Shown here: one piece after another, positions 36,708 through 49,093 of the stretch | Layout of the letters: each line of letters begins with the position of its first letter | Numbering within the stretch: the first letter of the stretch is position 1 | Assembly (NCBI RefSeq): GCF_041956535.1 | Contig: NW_027192209.1 | Location: 74,092-138,091, forward strand | Direction of reading: 5' to 3' | Length of the DNA: 64,000 nt | Source of the DNA: Calcarisporiella thermophila CBS 279.70 | Taxonomy: Eukaryota > Calcarisporiellomycota | Program-made: the position numbers and the translations under genes | Notes under the pieces: generated by a model | What the model was told of the DNA's origin: nothing | The model's input: the letters and a program-made list of their open reading frames with translations, nothing else | Databases searched by the model: none

Positions 36708-37221
36708 CGTCAGAAAAGCGCTAAAAACATTGAAGAATATTTTACACGTAATGGGATGCTAAAAGAATAAAAAGGAACTAGAGACTGTGCAATACACAAT
36801 ATCCAAAGGGGGTCGGAAAAATGAGTGAGGGTGGAAATTTTTTGAAGTTCCAGGCGGCAAAATTCAAATACTATCAAAGAGGATGGCACAAATTTTGTAT
36901 ACAAGTTATAATAGAAGAAGATAAAAAATAATAAATGGCAGAAAAGAATAATCAATTTAACATCATCAGTAAAAAAAAAACTGTCCACACGATCTTTAAG
37001 TCCTTACTCTTTTTTTACTTAACCATCGCACAGAATAATGGGCGAGCTGAATTCGAATTGGTTTCTGTGTGAGAGGATTTGTTTACACTTTTGCTCTGCC
37101 ACATCCAAGCAGCAAAAGGGTGAAAGTTTTGTTTATAATTTTTTCTCCCCTTTCTTACTTTCTTCGCTCTTATAGCTATATTTCAAAGAGTGTCAATTAA
37201 TTGACGAGAAGAGATATCATC
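36708..37221. other. Divergent promoter region between the R3H gene and eIF4A
   Basis: AT-rich, with a strong pyrimidine run (about 37139-37172) shortly before the eIF4A start. That run could be a transcription-start or 5' UTR intron feature. No gene is seen. Confidence 0.5.
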
Positions 37222-38822
37222 ATGAGCAACGACGCTGGACGGTAAATTCAAGCTTTTGTTTTTAATCAATTAGAGATGCTTAAAATTCTCTGAAAACGAA
37301 AATCATTATGAGATTATTGGCTCATTTTTTTCATTCTTTTTCTTATCAACAATATAGTGAAGAATTCAAAGATGTCCCCGAGACCGAGATTGAGGTGCGC
37401 ATTCTTTTAGAATTATGAACCTACCAGTGACTTTGGGCTATATATACCATACTTATACAAACATTTTTTATTAGTCTAACTGGGACCAAATTGTCGACAA
37501 TTTCGATGACATGGAACTGAAGCCTGAGCTTCTCCGTGGTATTTATGCATATGGTTTCGAGCGTCCCTCTGCTATTCAGCAGCGTGCAATCATGCCCGTG
37601 ATCAAGGGTCATGATGTAATTGCCCAAGCTCAATCCGGAACTGGAAAGACTGCCACCTTCTCCATTTCCATCCTGCAAAAACTTGATATGAGCATCAGCC
37701 AATGCCAAGCCCTTATCCTTGCTCCCACTCGTGAACTTGCTCAACAGATCCAGAAAGTGGTTATTGCGCTTGGTGATTTCATGAATGTTGATTGCCATGC
37801 TTGCATTGGTGGTACCAATGTGCGTGAGGATATGAAGCGTCTTGAGGCCGGTGTTCATGTTGTTGTTGGAACTCCAGGTCGTGTATTCGATATGATCAAT
37901 CGTCGTGCTCTTAAGACCGATCACATTAAGATGTTCGTGTTGGATGAGGCCGATGAAATGCTTTCCCGCGGGTTCAAGGAGCAAATTTATGATGTGTTCC
38001 AACTCCTTCCTCCCAACACTCAGGTGGTGCTGCTGTCGGCTACGATGCCACAGGATGTGCTTGAAGTTACTACCAAATTTATGCGTGACCCCATTCGTAT
38101 CCTTGTCAAGCGTGATGAAATCACACTCGAGGGTGTAAGTAGAACGGCACTGCTAATGTCCCGGTATAAGAAAACAGTTTATTAATATTTTCATTTCTTT
38201 ATTAGATTAAACAATTCTACATCGCAGTTGAGAAAGAAGAGTGGAAGCTTGATACTCTCTGCGACTTGTATGAGACTGTCACTATCACTCAGGCCATTAT
38301 TTTCTGCAACACCCGTCGCAAGGTCGATTGGCTTACCGACAAGCTGAAGGAGCGCGAATTCACCGTTTCTGCTATGCACGGAGACATGGAGCAGTCTCAA
38401 CGTGAAGTCATTATGAAGGAATTCCGCTCGGGCTCTTCCCGTGTTCTCATCACCACCGACTTGATGGCTCGTGGTATTGATGTGCAACAAGTGTCACTTG
38501 TTATTAACTACGACCTCCCAACCAACAAAGAAAACTACATCCACCGTATTGGTCGTGGTGGTCGTTTCGGTCGTAAGGGTGTAGGTATTAACTTTGTGAC
38601 TACTGAGGACACTGGTATGATGCGAGAAATTGAAAAGGTAGGAAGGAATAATGATTTTATGAATTACTTCAACACTCATTCAACTTATTCATTTATAGTT
38701 CTACAACACTCAAATCGAAGAAATGCCAATGAACGGTGAGTATTTATTATGCTACTATGCACTCATATACAGTCAACGATTTACTTTTTATTTTTTTAAT
38801 CATAGTTGCCGATCTCATCTAA
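37222..38822 (+). CDS. TIF1: eIF4A, DEAD-box translation initiation helicase
   Basis: ATP-dependent RNA helicase of the eIF4F cap-binding complex. Exons 37222-37241, 37358-37394, 37475-38134, 38206-38637, 38699-38735, 38806-38822 give 400 residues, the family length. Motifs: Q-motif region [12 protein letters not shown], motif I AQSGTGKT (74-78 for GTGKT), Ia [12 protein letters not shown], motif II DEAD (176-179), motif III SAT (207-209), and in the second RecA domain [25 protein letters not shown], and [13 protein letters not shown]. The protein ends MPMNVADLI, typical of eIF4A. Third-position choice is biased to C/T-ending codons (GGT, CGT, GTC), as in highly expressed genes, unlike the neighbours. 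The first exon holds under seven codons and the last only five plus the stop. Confidence 0.98.
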
Positions 38823-38983
38823 TTTTTATAAAAAATATAATGTTAATTAAACAGTATATATATATATTATTTTTCTACACAATACTTTTCACTCGATACT
38901 ATAGCTATTTCATTAGCATCTTAAAAAAATATCAAATGATAGAATAATCATACCGAAAAAAAAACAAACACCATCAGAACACT

Positions 38984-39352
38984 TTATAACTTAGCTTTTT
39001 CCTCAATCTTGATGTGCTTAGTTCCCGAAGCCTCGCCTTTGGGAACAATGACGGTAAGGACACCATCCTTTAATTCTGCCGTTATTTTTTCGCTTTTCAC
39101 ATTTGAAGGCAAACGAATACTCCGTGAAACTGAACCATACCAGCGCTCGGAGATACGTCGATCTTTTTCGTCATGTTTTTCTTTGCGCTCAGCTCGAATT
39201 GTTAGCGTATTTTCAGCCGTTGACAGATGAATGTCATTGCCGGATACACCCGGAATTTCGGTAGTAATAACAAACTCATTCGTGGTTTCGAGAATATCGA
39301 TTGGTAGTGGACTCAAACGGAAATCCTCGAAAATTGAACGAAAGAGAGCCAT
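38984..39352 (-). CDS. Small heat-shock protein (Hsp20/alpha-crystallin)
   Basis: ATP-independent holdase chaperone of 122 residues in one exon. The alpha-crystallin domain covers about 18-113: VITTEIPGVSGNDIHLS, TLTIRAERKEK, an RWYGSVSRSIRLPSNV strand, then the family signature region ELKDGVLTVIVPK. The N-terminal arm is very short (about 17 residues) and the C-terminal tail lacks an obvious I-x-I motif, so its oligomers may be small. The upstream side has a TATA box and imperfect GAA/TTC modules. It sits tail-to-tail with eIF4A and is followed upstream by the 3' end of the kinase gene, leaving only 184 bases for its promoter. Confidence 0.95.
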   Translation of the reverse strand: MALFRSIFEDFRLSPLPIDILETTNEFVITTEIPGVSGNDIHLSTAENTLTIRAERKEKHDEKDRRISERWYGSVSRSIRLPSNVKSEKITAELKDGVLTVIVPKGEASGTKHIKIEEKAKL

Positions 39353-39417
39353 TGTATTCGATGCCTTACCTTTTTATTATCTTGAGTGGAGAAGCGAAAA
39401 TGTAGAGAGCTGCGAAA

Positions 39418-39465
39418 TTTATAAACTCAGACCCATTAATTCGATGGAATCTCTCAGAAAATTTG
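39418..39465 (-). promoter_or_regulatory. TATA box and imperfect heat-shock element of the small HSP
   Basis: On the minus strand TATAAA lies at 39418-39423, 66 bases before the start codon. Behind it, plus-strand five-base modules GGAAT-CTCTC-AGAAA-ATTTG (39446-39465) follow the nGAAn/nTTCn rhythm with one mismatch in modules 2 and 4. The two exact GAA units are 10 bases apart. The match is imperfect, but the position and gene type fit. Confidence 0.45.
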
Positions 39466-39536
39466 ATTAGACTCAATGATGTCTATAGCAAGTGTATTAC
39501 GCAGTAAAAGAAAAGGTTAAATAGGGCGAGTAATAT

Positions 39537-41245
39537 CTATTCTCTTGATATCTTCCGCCCACCCACTCCAGTAACAATAGGTGGTGGTGGCCGGATCGTA
39601 GGAATAACTAAAGAATTATTCCTATCAGGTTCATCCTCCTCCTCTTGCGTCTTTGAGCCCGGATTATCCGCATTCAAACTGCGTTTAGAATCATCATGTA
39701 TTGATCCGGTTTCGTTTTCTCCTTCGTGGTCTACCTCTTTTTCAAACTCACTCCTCTTCAAATAGTCGTACAGTTTAAAATCACGATCAATCAACTCCAT
39801 TTCCCATTCAACTCTCTCCGCACTTTTGTTTCCAATCGCTCTGGCTTTGCGCGTGCCTCTCCGACCATTTGAGCGTCCATCGAGCGGTCGGTCTTCCAGA
39901 AGTAGTTCTTCGAGATCGTAGGTTGCATCATAATTTGCACGTTCAGAGGGTGGGCGGAATGGTGGTGGAATAAGTTTTGATTCTAAAAGATGGAAATCGA
40001 TTGTCTGAAAGAAAGGATGCTGGGTCAAGTTATGAAATGCGATGTTTTCTTTGCCCGGAGGGGCGGCTCCAAGTCGATTCTGTGGCACGCGTTCAAGAAA
40101 TCCTTGCATAGCGGAGAGGCACTCAGGAGATATTGGTGGATTTCTCGGTGGATAAATTATATCAGACATAGTAATAGCTTTGCGGAAATCATCCATATTC
40201 TCATATTCGAATGGTCTCTGCAAAATGCATCAAATAAATACTAGCTCAGAAAAACGGTGGCTTCCAAAAATCTTTACCTTCCCGTACATGCACTCATAGA
40301 ATAAAACTCCTAATGACCACCAATCTACGTGTGAGCCGTATCCTTTGCCATGAAACACTTCTGGTGCTATCACATGGAATTTAAGTTGGAGATGGTTTCT
40401 TTGAAAATATAAAAAAAAAGAAAATTATAGTCTACCCATATATATTGTTGTTCCTGAATGAGATGTCAAAGGTCTATTGTGATGATTAATTGCGGCTGTA
40501 TTAAAATCGCTCAAATGGACATGTCCTATTAATAAAGGAGCAAAAAGAGATATTATATTCTATGTTTGGACTTGAGCCGTAAAACTGCATTATATACCTG
40601 CTTCGTCAAGGAGAACATTATCTGGTTTTATATCTCTATGTACTATTCCCTTAGAATGGAGATAGCGCACAGCGCATGCCAGTTCGGCAACCCAAAATTT
40701 CACTACTTCTTCGTCAAATTTACTTCGGCAGATATGGAAGCGTAGGTCGCCGCCCAGCCTAAAGATAGTAAGAGCCTTATTATATATAAAAATATAACAA
40801 GAACTTACATGTCAACTTACATGAGATCCATGCACATATACATATATTCATCATCTTGAAAAGCAAATCTAAGATTGCACACAAATGGATGATTGACATG
40901 CTCAAGCATAACACGTTCCCGAAGTATGTTGCGAACACAATCCATCCGTATGCATTCCGCCTTATAAATATATTTTAACGCATAGAGTTTTTTAGTATCT
41001 CGTCGCTCTACTATGCGGACCTAGGAGATGCATTGAAACAATATGAGCAACATATCATTGATAGACTCTATTAACCTAAATACTTTTCCGAATGTCCCTC
41101 TTCCAATAACTTTGAGCAGTTTAAACTGTGAAAGGTTAACTATATTTGAAAATGGCAGTCCAAAATTAGAAAATAGTTCAAGAGAGATTGAAAATAGCAT
41201 ACCATCTTCCGAAAAGTCAACATAATGTCCATTAGAGTTTCCCAT
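39537..41245 (-). CDS. AGC-group Ser/Thr kinase, YANK (STK32) family
   Basis: Protein kinase of 439 residues. Exons in transcript order: 41203-41245, 41084-41139, 40821-41020, 40598-40758, 40436-40525, 40278-40366, 39537-40217. Kinase marks: glycine loop GRGTFGKV (about 26-33), Lys in [14 protein letters not shown], then SDFNTAA where most kinases have DFG, MAPEVF, and [14 protein letters not shown] is normal for the YANK family, so the kinase is probably active. The N-terminus MGNSNGHY fits an N-myristoylation signal, suggesting membrane attachment. The C-terminal 150 residues are polar, with the FKLYDY motif (about 350) and an Asp/Glu-rich stretch. YANK kinases are poorly studied. It diverges from NOT1 over 263 bases. 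Confidence 0.92.
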
Positions 41246-41488
41246 GCGATCGAATAATTATTGAGAGAAGTATGAGTAATCGATCAATTTTACGATGGTG
41301 ATGTTAGGATTCCATAAATTACATATTCTAGACTAAAGAAGGCGCCAGTTTATTGCCTTGTTCAACCTTAGGTTAGGTTATTTATAGCTACCCTCAACAA
41401 AATTCTTTTAAGTGCGTAGTGCTTGTCTCAACAAAAATACAGGAGTAGAGAGCAAGACAAAAAAAAAACTTATTTCTCCCTTATCCCA

Positions 41489-41512
41489 ATGCAATTTCCT
41501 ATCATAACATGA
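41489..41512 (+). promoter_or_regulatory. Upstream ORF overlapping the NOT1 start codon
   Basis: An ATG 20 bases before the NOT1 start opens a 7-codon frame whose TGA stop shares bases with the NOT1 ATG in an ATGA arrangement (41509-41512). If transcribed, scanning ribosomes would meet it first, so NOT1 would depend on leaky scanning or reinitiation. The transcription start is unknown. Confidence 0.45.
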
Positions 41513-44500
41513 GCACCCCCGAAGAACTCGTTTCAACATCAAGATCATCTGTCCGCTTTCAACAGCAGCAATCCCAAAAGTTCCAAAAATCAAGCCTGAC
41601 CACTATTGTCAAAGCGCAGGTGTCCCTTCTTCTTTCAACACTAAGCGAAGAGAAGTACTCGCGTAACGATTCGGAAATACGATCGGTAAACATCATTTTT
41701 AATTGATTTTCTTAATCCTCTGCGTGATTATCTAAAATTAATCTACTTTTCTACTGATTTTGACAGTTGATCGAAACCCATGGACCTGTAATTCACTTAC
41801 ATCTCCTCAGACAACTTATTCTCGATCTCGCCAAACATCTCACCAAGCAAACCGACAATAAACCTGCCCTTCGCCTCCTTAAGGAGCATTCGCACGAGCG
41901 TATTGATCTGTTTGCTGAGGCGTTGGTAATTGCTTGCCGCGGAGAGCAGTTACGCGATATCGAGCTACATGAGTTGTTCGAACGGCTGGAATTGAATTCA
42001 GTTGATCGTGTGCTCGTGGGTGTATATTCGTACCAAGACATTAGGAGCGAACTTCAACCTCAGAGTAAATTACATCCCAGATTATAACTATTTGCGTATT
42101 AATTTTGACGCATATTATCTTGATTATAGTTGCCAATATCATTAAGCAAAATTACCCAACCTTACTTAGAGCAGTTGCTGACCTAGCTACTCAATTTTCC
42201 GAGCAGCAGCTTGTTAGCGTTCTAACATTTTTCCGGTCATTTGCAAATCGTGACGCGCTAGGGATCACCTCTCAAGATGTGGAAGATTTGTTGAATGCCG
42301 TACAGTCTCGCTTCAAGACACAGCCAATTCCACAGAGTTTGGTGACTTTACTTGAAAGGTATTATATGTTACTCTTTATTAGTATATATATGCATTATTT
42401 TAATTTTGTTTTCTTAGTAAAACCATCATGGATACCGAGCCTGGTGTACCTCTCTCTGAAAAAATGCTAGAGCAAGGCTACGACTGTACCCGTTCAACAG
42501 AGACAATGCGTAGTTTACTTGCACAACTGGATATACCCAACTCTGGCAATTTAAAGGAGGTTGATGTCGCGCAAGCTCTAGGGATGATGGTGCGAACCTA
42601 TGCCGATTTAGGTGATGGGCGTGTTGGGGATCAGTTTAACACATGGAATGTAGAAGCATTTGTATCTGCACTGGTAGAAGAGGTAGAATATCGCGATATA
42701 ATATTTTAATTATTATTACATATTCACATAATTATGTTATATAGTTTCCGCAACTAAATTGGCGTGGCGTCATTCGATGTCTAGATCATGATGGATTCAT
42801 CATCATGGACAGCAAAGGATTCCGTATGATCCTGGATGCGTATCGACTAGCAGCTCAGGTAATGAAACTAGATATTTTCCACATTGTCTAATTTACCATT
42901 GATTAAAATATAATTTTTTATTACCCTTTAGGATCGCTTTCCTATCCAAATATTTTGGGGACGTTGGAATAACTTCAGAGGCCAGTTCAGCTTTCTTTAT
43001 GCAGTTGCTCAGGCACCTACGGACTACATTGATCTTAGTGTGTATCCGATTCGTAAAGTGCTTAAGCCCGAAGACATAGAATCGCTTAGCCCTCCGATGC
43101 AAGCGATTGCGAGCACGTTGTCACTGAGCCAATGGAACTCTCTCGATCTAATTGATACCCTCGTACAACTTGCAGACACTTCTCTCCATGAGCAAGTGCG
43201 TAGTCTGTTTGAGTGGGTGGCCATGAAGCAATATCCAGAGCTGTTATTGATAGGGTTATTGCAAATTCAGGTATTACATTTAGACAAAAATCGATCTAAA
43301 AATTGCACTGACCACGCTTTTTTATTTAGTCAACAAATATTTTACATCAAGAGTTACTCTCGAAGCTATTGCTGGCATTTTTACATGGGCATGCTAATTC
43401 CTCGTTGGTTCTCCACCGGGTATGGCAGTTGAATCCTGATTTACTCATGACGGGTTTCCTGGATATGTACAATAAGGACCGAAAATCGCTCTCTCGCATT
43501 TTAGACATTGTTCAAGATCTAAAGGTTACCTACTAGCTATAATTTTACTATTCACTTTTATTAAGCGCTTCAATTATCTTGTAGATTCTCACTGCGGTTT
43601 TAGAGATAAAGCCTCTGCGCATGATGTTCGCATTAGATTTTGCGGCACTGGCATCACGACGCGAATACCTTAATCTAGAAAAGTGGCTTCAAACCAATGT
43701 TCAGCAACATAAAGACCTATTTGTTCGTGCTTGTCTTGATTTTATTGTTCAGAAAATCAACGCAGACATATCCCAGCAGCAACAGCAGCAGCAGCATGAC
43801 CCACATAGCTCAATCGATCTTTCAATGGATACCATCGCGACCTTCTTGCGAGTTTTATCAAATAGGTGAGCTAAGATAATATTTGAGCCTTTTTCACAAA
43901 TATCTAATTTTGCTTCAATTAAAGCACGATGTCACCTGAGAATTCCGAGCTGTTCAAAAATGTGCAAAGCGCATGCCTGCAGGTGTACCCTCGTTTGATG
44001 AACGTTAGTGCCACATCTGGCGATGCCAACGCGACTGGCGGAGAGACCACCTTTGCACCAAATGTTGAACAAGAAGCTACATCCTACATTGGGCGCCTCT
44101 ACCGGCAGGAAATCAGCGTTGAATCGGTGATAGAAATGCTTAAACGTCTGAGACTCTCCAAAGACTCGCGCGAACAAGACGTGTTTGCTGCTGTAATCCA
44201 CAATTTGTTTGACGAATATCGCTATTTTCCCGACTACCCAGATCTTGAGCTCTCAACAACAAGTGTACTGTTTGGAATGATCATTCAGCATCGTTTAATT
44301 TCATTCAAGCCTTTGGGTGTTGCACTTCGCTATGTCTTGGACGCACTTCGTTCAGCGCCCGACTCCAAAATGTTCCGGTTCGGTATTCAGGCATTGACGC
44401 AATTCAAATCACGTCTGAATGAGTGGCCACAAGTTTGCTCGCAATTATTGCAAATTCCACAATTGCGACAAGCAAATCCGGAACTTGTTCAATTTATTAC

Positions 44501-47500
44501 CTCTGCAATGGCCAATCCGCAACAAACTTCGCAAGAGCCCCAATCGGCTGCAGTGAATATGGCGATTGGTAATGATATGCAATCACTCGCACAAGACCTG
44601 GAGACTTCGGGGGCACTTCCAAGTACGTCCGATGAGCGTGATACGCCAGTGTTTACCGCGCTGAACGTAGACCCTTCTGTCCCGGGAGCAGAGCATATTC
44701 AGTATGAAACACCGAGCGAAGCCACGCAGGACAAGATTTTGTTTATTATTAACAATGTTGCGCAGAGTAATCTGGAATTAAAAGCCCGTGAGCTTAAAGA
44801 TCTACTGCAGGAGCCGGCTTACAAATGGTTCAGCAATTACCTTGTCGTGAAGCGCGCCAGTATCGAGCCCAACTACCACCAGCTTTACCTTCTGCTTCTT
44901 GATACGCTTGGTAAACCTCTACTGCACCGCCATGTGCTTCATGAGACCTATGCGAATATCAAAGTCCTGCTCAACTCTGAGAAAACGGTTCAAAGTTCAT
45001 CAGAGCGAACTTTATTGAAAAACTTGGGTGCCTGGCTAGGAGGGATGACTTTGGCACGTAACAAACCGATTATGTACAAAAACATCGCTGTCAAGGTAGA
45101 TAGTCACTTTATTATTTCTGCATTTAATCTTTATACTAATCAAATCTGTTTTCTCTAGGAATTGTTGATTCAAGGGTACGACAATCAGCGTTTGTTTGTA
45201 GTAATACCATTTGTCTGTAAAGTGCTTGAGCAGAGCTCAAAGAGTCGTATTTTCCACCTACCGAACCCTTGGATGATGGCCATCCTACAGTTACTTGTTG
45301 AGCTGTACCACTTCGCAGACTTGAAGCTTAATCTCAAATTTGAGATTGAAGTGCTGTGTAAGAGCCTAAACATTGAGCTCCAGGATATCGAGCCCACTAG
45401 TATCCTCAGAAGAAGCCGAGAACCAATCGACCAAATTCAACAGCTGACACAGGACACCAGGCGGTTGTCCCTTGGCAACGATGCGATGTATGGTGTTGCC
45501 GGAAGAGGTGCATTGGCGGGAGCCATTCCTGGTGCTCCACCTGGCAGTCACTTACCTCTTACACCCGGAGCGGCTGGAATGCATTCCGCTCTTACTGGTG
45601 GAGAAGATTCCAACGTTGACGTCCTCCCGAACTTTACGGCCTATATCACGCTTAACCCCAACCTTGGCCCTCTTGCAACCAACCCAACTATGCGTAAGAT
45701 AGTTCAGTTGGCGATTGAACGGGGTGTACGTGAAATTGTATCGCCCGTGGTTGAACGATCTGTTGCCATCGCAAGCATCTCGACACGGGAGTTAATCTTA
45801 AAGGACTTTGCTATGGATGGAAATGAGGAGAGAATGCGAAAGGCAGCTCACCTTACGGTCCAAAATTTGGCTGCGAGCCTTGCGATGGTAACATGCAAGG
45901 AGCCACTGCGTCTAAGCATTGCAACCCATCTACGCACCTTCTTTGCGCAGCAAGGTCTAAACGAACAGGCACTCCCCGACCAGGCCATCATGATGATCGT
46001 TTCCGACAATCTGGAGCTTGCATGCTCTGTAATCGAGAAGGTCGCCATGGAGAAGGCCATCCCTGAAATTGATGACCAGCTTGCACAGGCATTCTCCAAC
46101 CGGAAAAAACATCGCGAGCGCACCGGTCAGCCTTATTATGATATGAACATCTTGTCTGTATCGCGTCTTCCCACCACACTCCCAGAACCCTTACGACTCA
46201 AGCCCAATGGCCTTGGCCCACTTCAACTCCGTGTTTATGAAGATTTTGCTCGTATTCCCCGGTGGCCAAATCAACAGCAGCAACAGCCACATGTCGCACC
46301 AGGCTTTGCCGAACGCATACCTAGAACCCCCATACAAGCACGAACCGATCAGCTCCCTGCCCACTACGCGGCAAACTCAACCGAAGTTGCTGGCTACGAT
46401 AACATCATGCAACAGCCTGTTAATCCACATCAGCTACTCGAGAAATTTGCTCAGTGTATGGCAGAGCTGGACAAGCAGATCGGCCAAAATGCCAACCTTA
46501 CTTCCCTCCCTCCAAATCATGACATTCGCCTTCTAGTTCGCCAGGTGCAACTCCTTGCCTCCCAATCGCCCAATCGTGATGAGATCTCGCTCATTTTTGC
46601 CCAAAAAGTAGTGCAGCAACTGTACAAAAACGATTCACCTCTATCTCGTGAGATATATATTCTGCTACTTGAGAAACTTTGTGAGGTATCTCCCAAAGTG
46701 CTGAAAGAGGTTGTGCAGTGGCTTGTCTATTCTGATGATGAGCGAAAGTTCAATGTTCCTGTGACGGTGGCGCTCATGAAGGCTGGTTTTATCCCTACTG
46801 CGGAGCAAGATACTCAGCTTGCTAAATTCGTTGAAGAAGGCCGCTCTGCAGCTGTGGACTTTGTTGCCAAATTAGTCTTGCGGTGTCTCTTGGAGGAGCA
46901 ACCTCCGGTGGCAACGCGAGCTGAGTTTTTCAACTCCCTTGACGCATTGAACCGATTGGTACAGCGCGGGAAAGCCCCTGAGATTGCAGTCCAACTGCTT
47001 GATGAGCTAAGACGCCGTGCCCAGCCGCAAGCCAATGCTGCCTCTGGAGCGAAGGAGGACCAAACCCTTAGGAATCAATTGGCGTACTATTTTGCAGAGT
47101 GGACACGACTCTATTCAAGCCCAACGAGCAACGAGAAGACATTCGCGGCCTTTGTTGTGCAACTGCAGCAGCAGGTCATTGCTAAAGGAGATGACGTGTC
47201 TTCTCTTTTCTATCGCGTATGCATTGAGTTGTGTGTGGAGAGCTACCTCAAGGCTCCCCCCGGCACCTCTCCCGTGCTCGCTTATCAACCAATTGATGCT
47301 TTCTCCAAGTTGATTGTCTTGCTTGTGCGTTATCAGACTGACCCTGCCGGTGGCAATCACAATGTTGCCCGCGTCAATTGCTTCACACGCATCCTATCCA
47401 TCATCGTGTTGGTGATCGCGCAGTATCACGACCAGCGCCACCGCCACTTCAACCAAAAGCCGTTCTTCCGCTTGTTCTCCGACCTGCTCAGCGATTTGCA

Positions 47501-48757
47501 CCACCAAGAACAGCAGCTCGAGCCCATCTTCTTCCAGCTCCTCACTGCACTGAGCAACACCTTCCACACCCTTCAGCCCTTCATGTTCTCTGGATTTGCC
47601 TTCGCTTGGCTCGCACTCATCTCCCACCGCTTCTTTATGCCCAAGCTTCTGTTGTCCGAGAACCAAAAGGGGTGGTCGTATTTCCATCGCCTGCTGATGT
47701 GCTTGTTCGTCTTCCTCAATCCATTTTTGCGCACAGCCGACATGAAGGATGCTACCCGGCTCTTGTTCAAAGGCTTGCTGCGCGTCCTACTAGTATTGCT
47801 CCACGATTTCCCGGAATTCCTCTGCGACTATCATTTCAGCTTCTGCGAGGTCATTCCTACCCCGTGCATCCAGCTGCGTAACTTGATCCTGAGCGCATTC
47901 CCCCGCTCCATGCGCCTCCCCGACCCATTCACTCCCAATCTCAAGGTTGATCTGCTGCCTGAGATTTCGCAGCAGCCGCGTATTCTCTCGGATTATACGT
48001 CTCCGCTGCTCGCAGACAACTTCAAAAATGACATCGACGCCTACCTTAAAAACCGCACCCCCAACTTCTTGCAGGATTTGCCCCACCGTCTATTACTCTC
48101 GGAGTCTTCGCATACCCCAACCTCGACCAACACGGTGCTCGATGCTGCCCAAAGTCAGAGCAACAAGTTCAATGTCCCGGTTATCAACTCCCTTGTGCTC
48201 TATCTGGGAATCCAGGCCATCGGCCAACTGCAAAATGGCACGGAGGGTGGGGTGAACAACCTGGCTCACAGCGCACCCATGTCCATCTATCAGCATCTGC
48301 TCACCGAGCTCGACCCCGAGGGCCGGTATCTGTTGCTGAGCGCAATCGCAAATCAGCTACGCTATCCAAACAACCACACGCACTACTTTAGCTGCGTGTT
48401 GCTGTATCTCTTCTCCGAGTCGACGCAGGAGATTTTCAAGGAACAGATTACCAGGTAAGCCGGCGTGTTTCTAACCTTTGCAAAAGGATGACCGCGACTG
48501 ACATGGCTGAATAGGGTACTTCTTGAGCGACTCATCGTCAACCGCCCACATCCATGGGGTCTACTCATCACTCTAATTGAACTCATGAAAAATCCACGCT
48601 TCAACTTCTGGTCACATCAATTCACCCGCAGCCACCCCGAGATTGAGCGGCTCTTCGAAAATGTGTCAAGGTAAATAGGGCTGCTTTTGAGAATCCCCGC
48701 TTCCTTCCATGCTGACCCCTTTTGTGTCTTTACTACAGGTCTATCAACCATATGTAA
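41509..48757 (+). CDS. NOT1: NOT1, scaffold of the CCR4-NOT deadenylase complex
   Basis: Central scaffold for mRNA deadenylation. Twelve exons: 41509-41685, 41767-42064, 42130-42358, 42418-42682, 42745-42858, 42932-43270, 43330-43524, 43585-43865, 43925-45095, 45159-48454, 48515-48670, 48739-48757, giving 2179 residues. In order: N-terminal HEAT region; TTP-binding-like HEAT block (about 660-860, [22 protein letters not shown]); MIF4G domain that binds Caf1 (about 890-1120, from [15 protein letters not shown]); CNOT9-binding DUF3819 (about 1200-1385, [15 protein letters not shown]); connector; and the C-terminal Not1 domain (about 1740-2179) that docks Not2-Not3/5. A short Gln tract (SQQQQQQQH) lies at 43773-43799. 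The last exon encodes only the final RSINHM residues. The length is as expected (yeast about 2100, human about 2380). Confidence 0.97.
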
Positions 48758-49093
48758 TTGTGAATTTTTATTCCACGTCTTTTTTTTGATTTTCTTGCAA
48801 TTTTTCAAGTCATTTCTGAGATTTGGAAGTTTAGGAACACTGGGATGATATAAGGGCTTCTCTTTTGGAACATATACTTATCGTCTGTTGATTATTATGT
48901 TTTTATTTCGTTCTTCGTTTGTTTTCCTCTTTCTTTGAACCTCTAAAAAATTGGTTACCCCTCTCCACTTATTTCTTATCTTTTTTTCGTTTTTTTTATT
49001 CTTATTTTCTTTTTTACAATGTGATTGTTTGTGGGAATTAAAGATTAAGCGGATTATTATTGAACATACATGTAAACAAAACACTGTGGGAGC
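48758..49093. other. Convergent 3' region between NOT1 and EAF6
   Basis: T-rich spacer of 336 bases between two genes pointing at each other. It should hold both 3' ends. No gene is seen. Confidence 0.55.

Noticed and set aside
40436-40525. DFN motif as evidence of a dead kinase
   Set aside because: DFN is the normal form in the YANK family, and HRDIKPDN, the glycine loop and Lys are intact.
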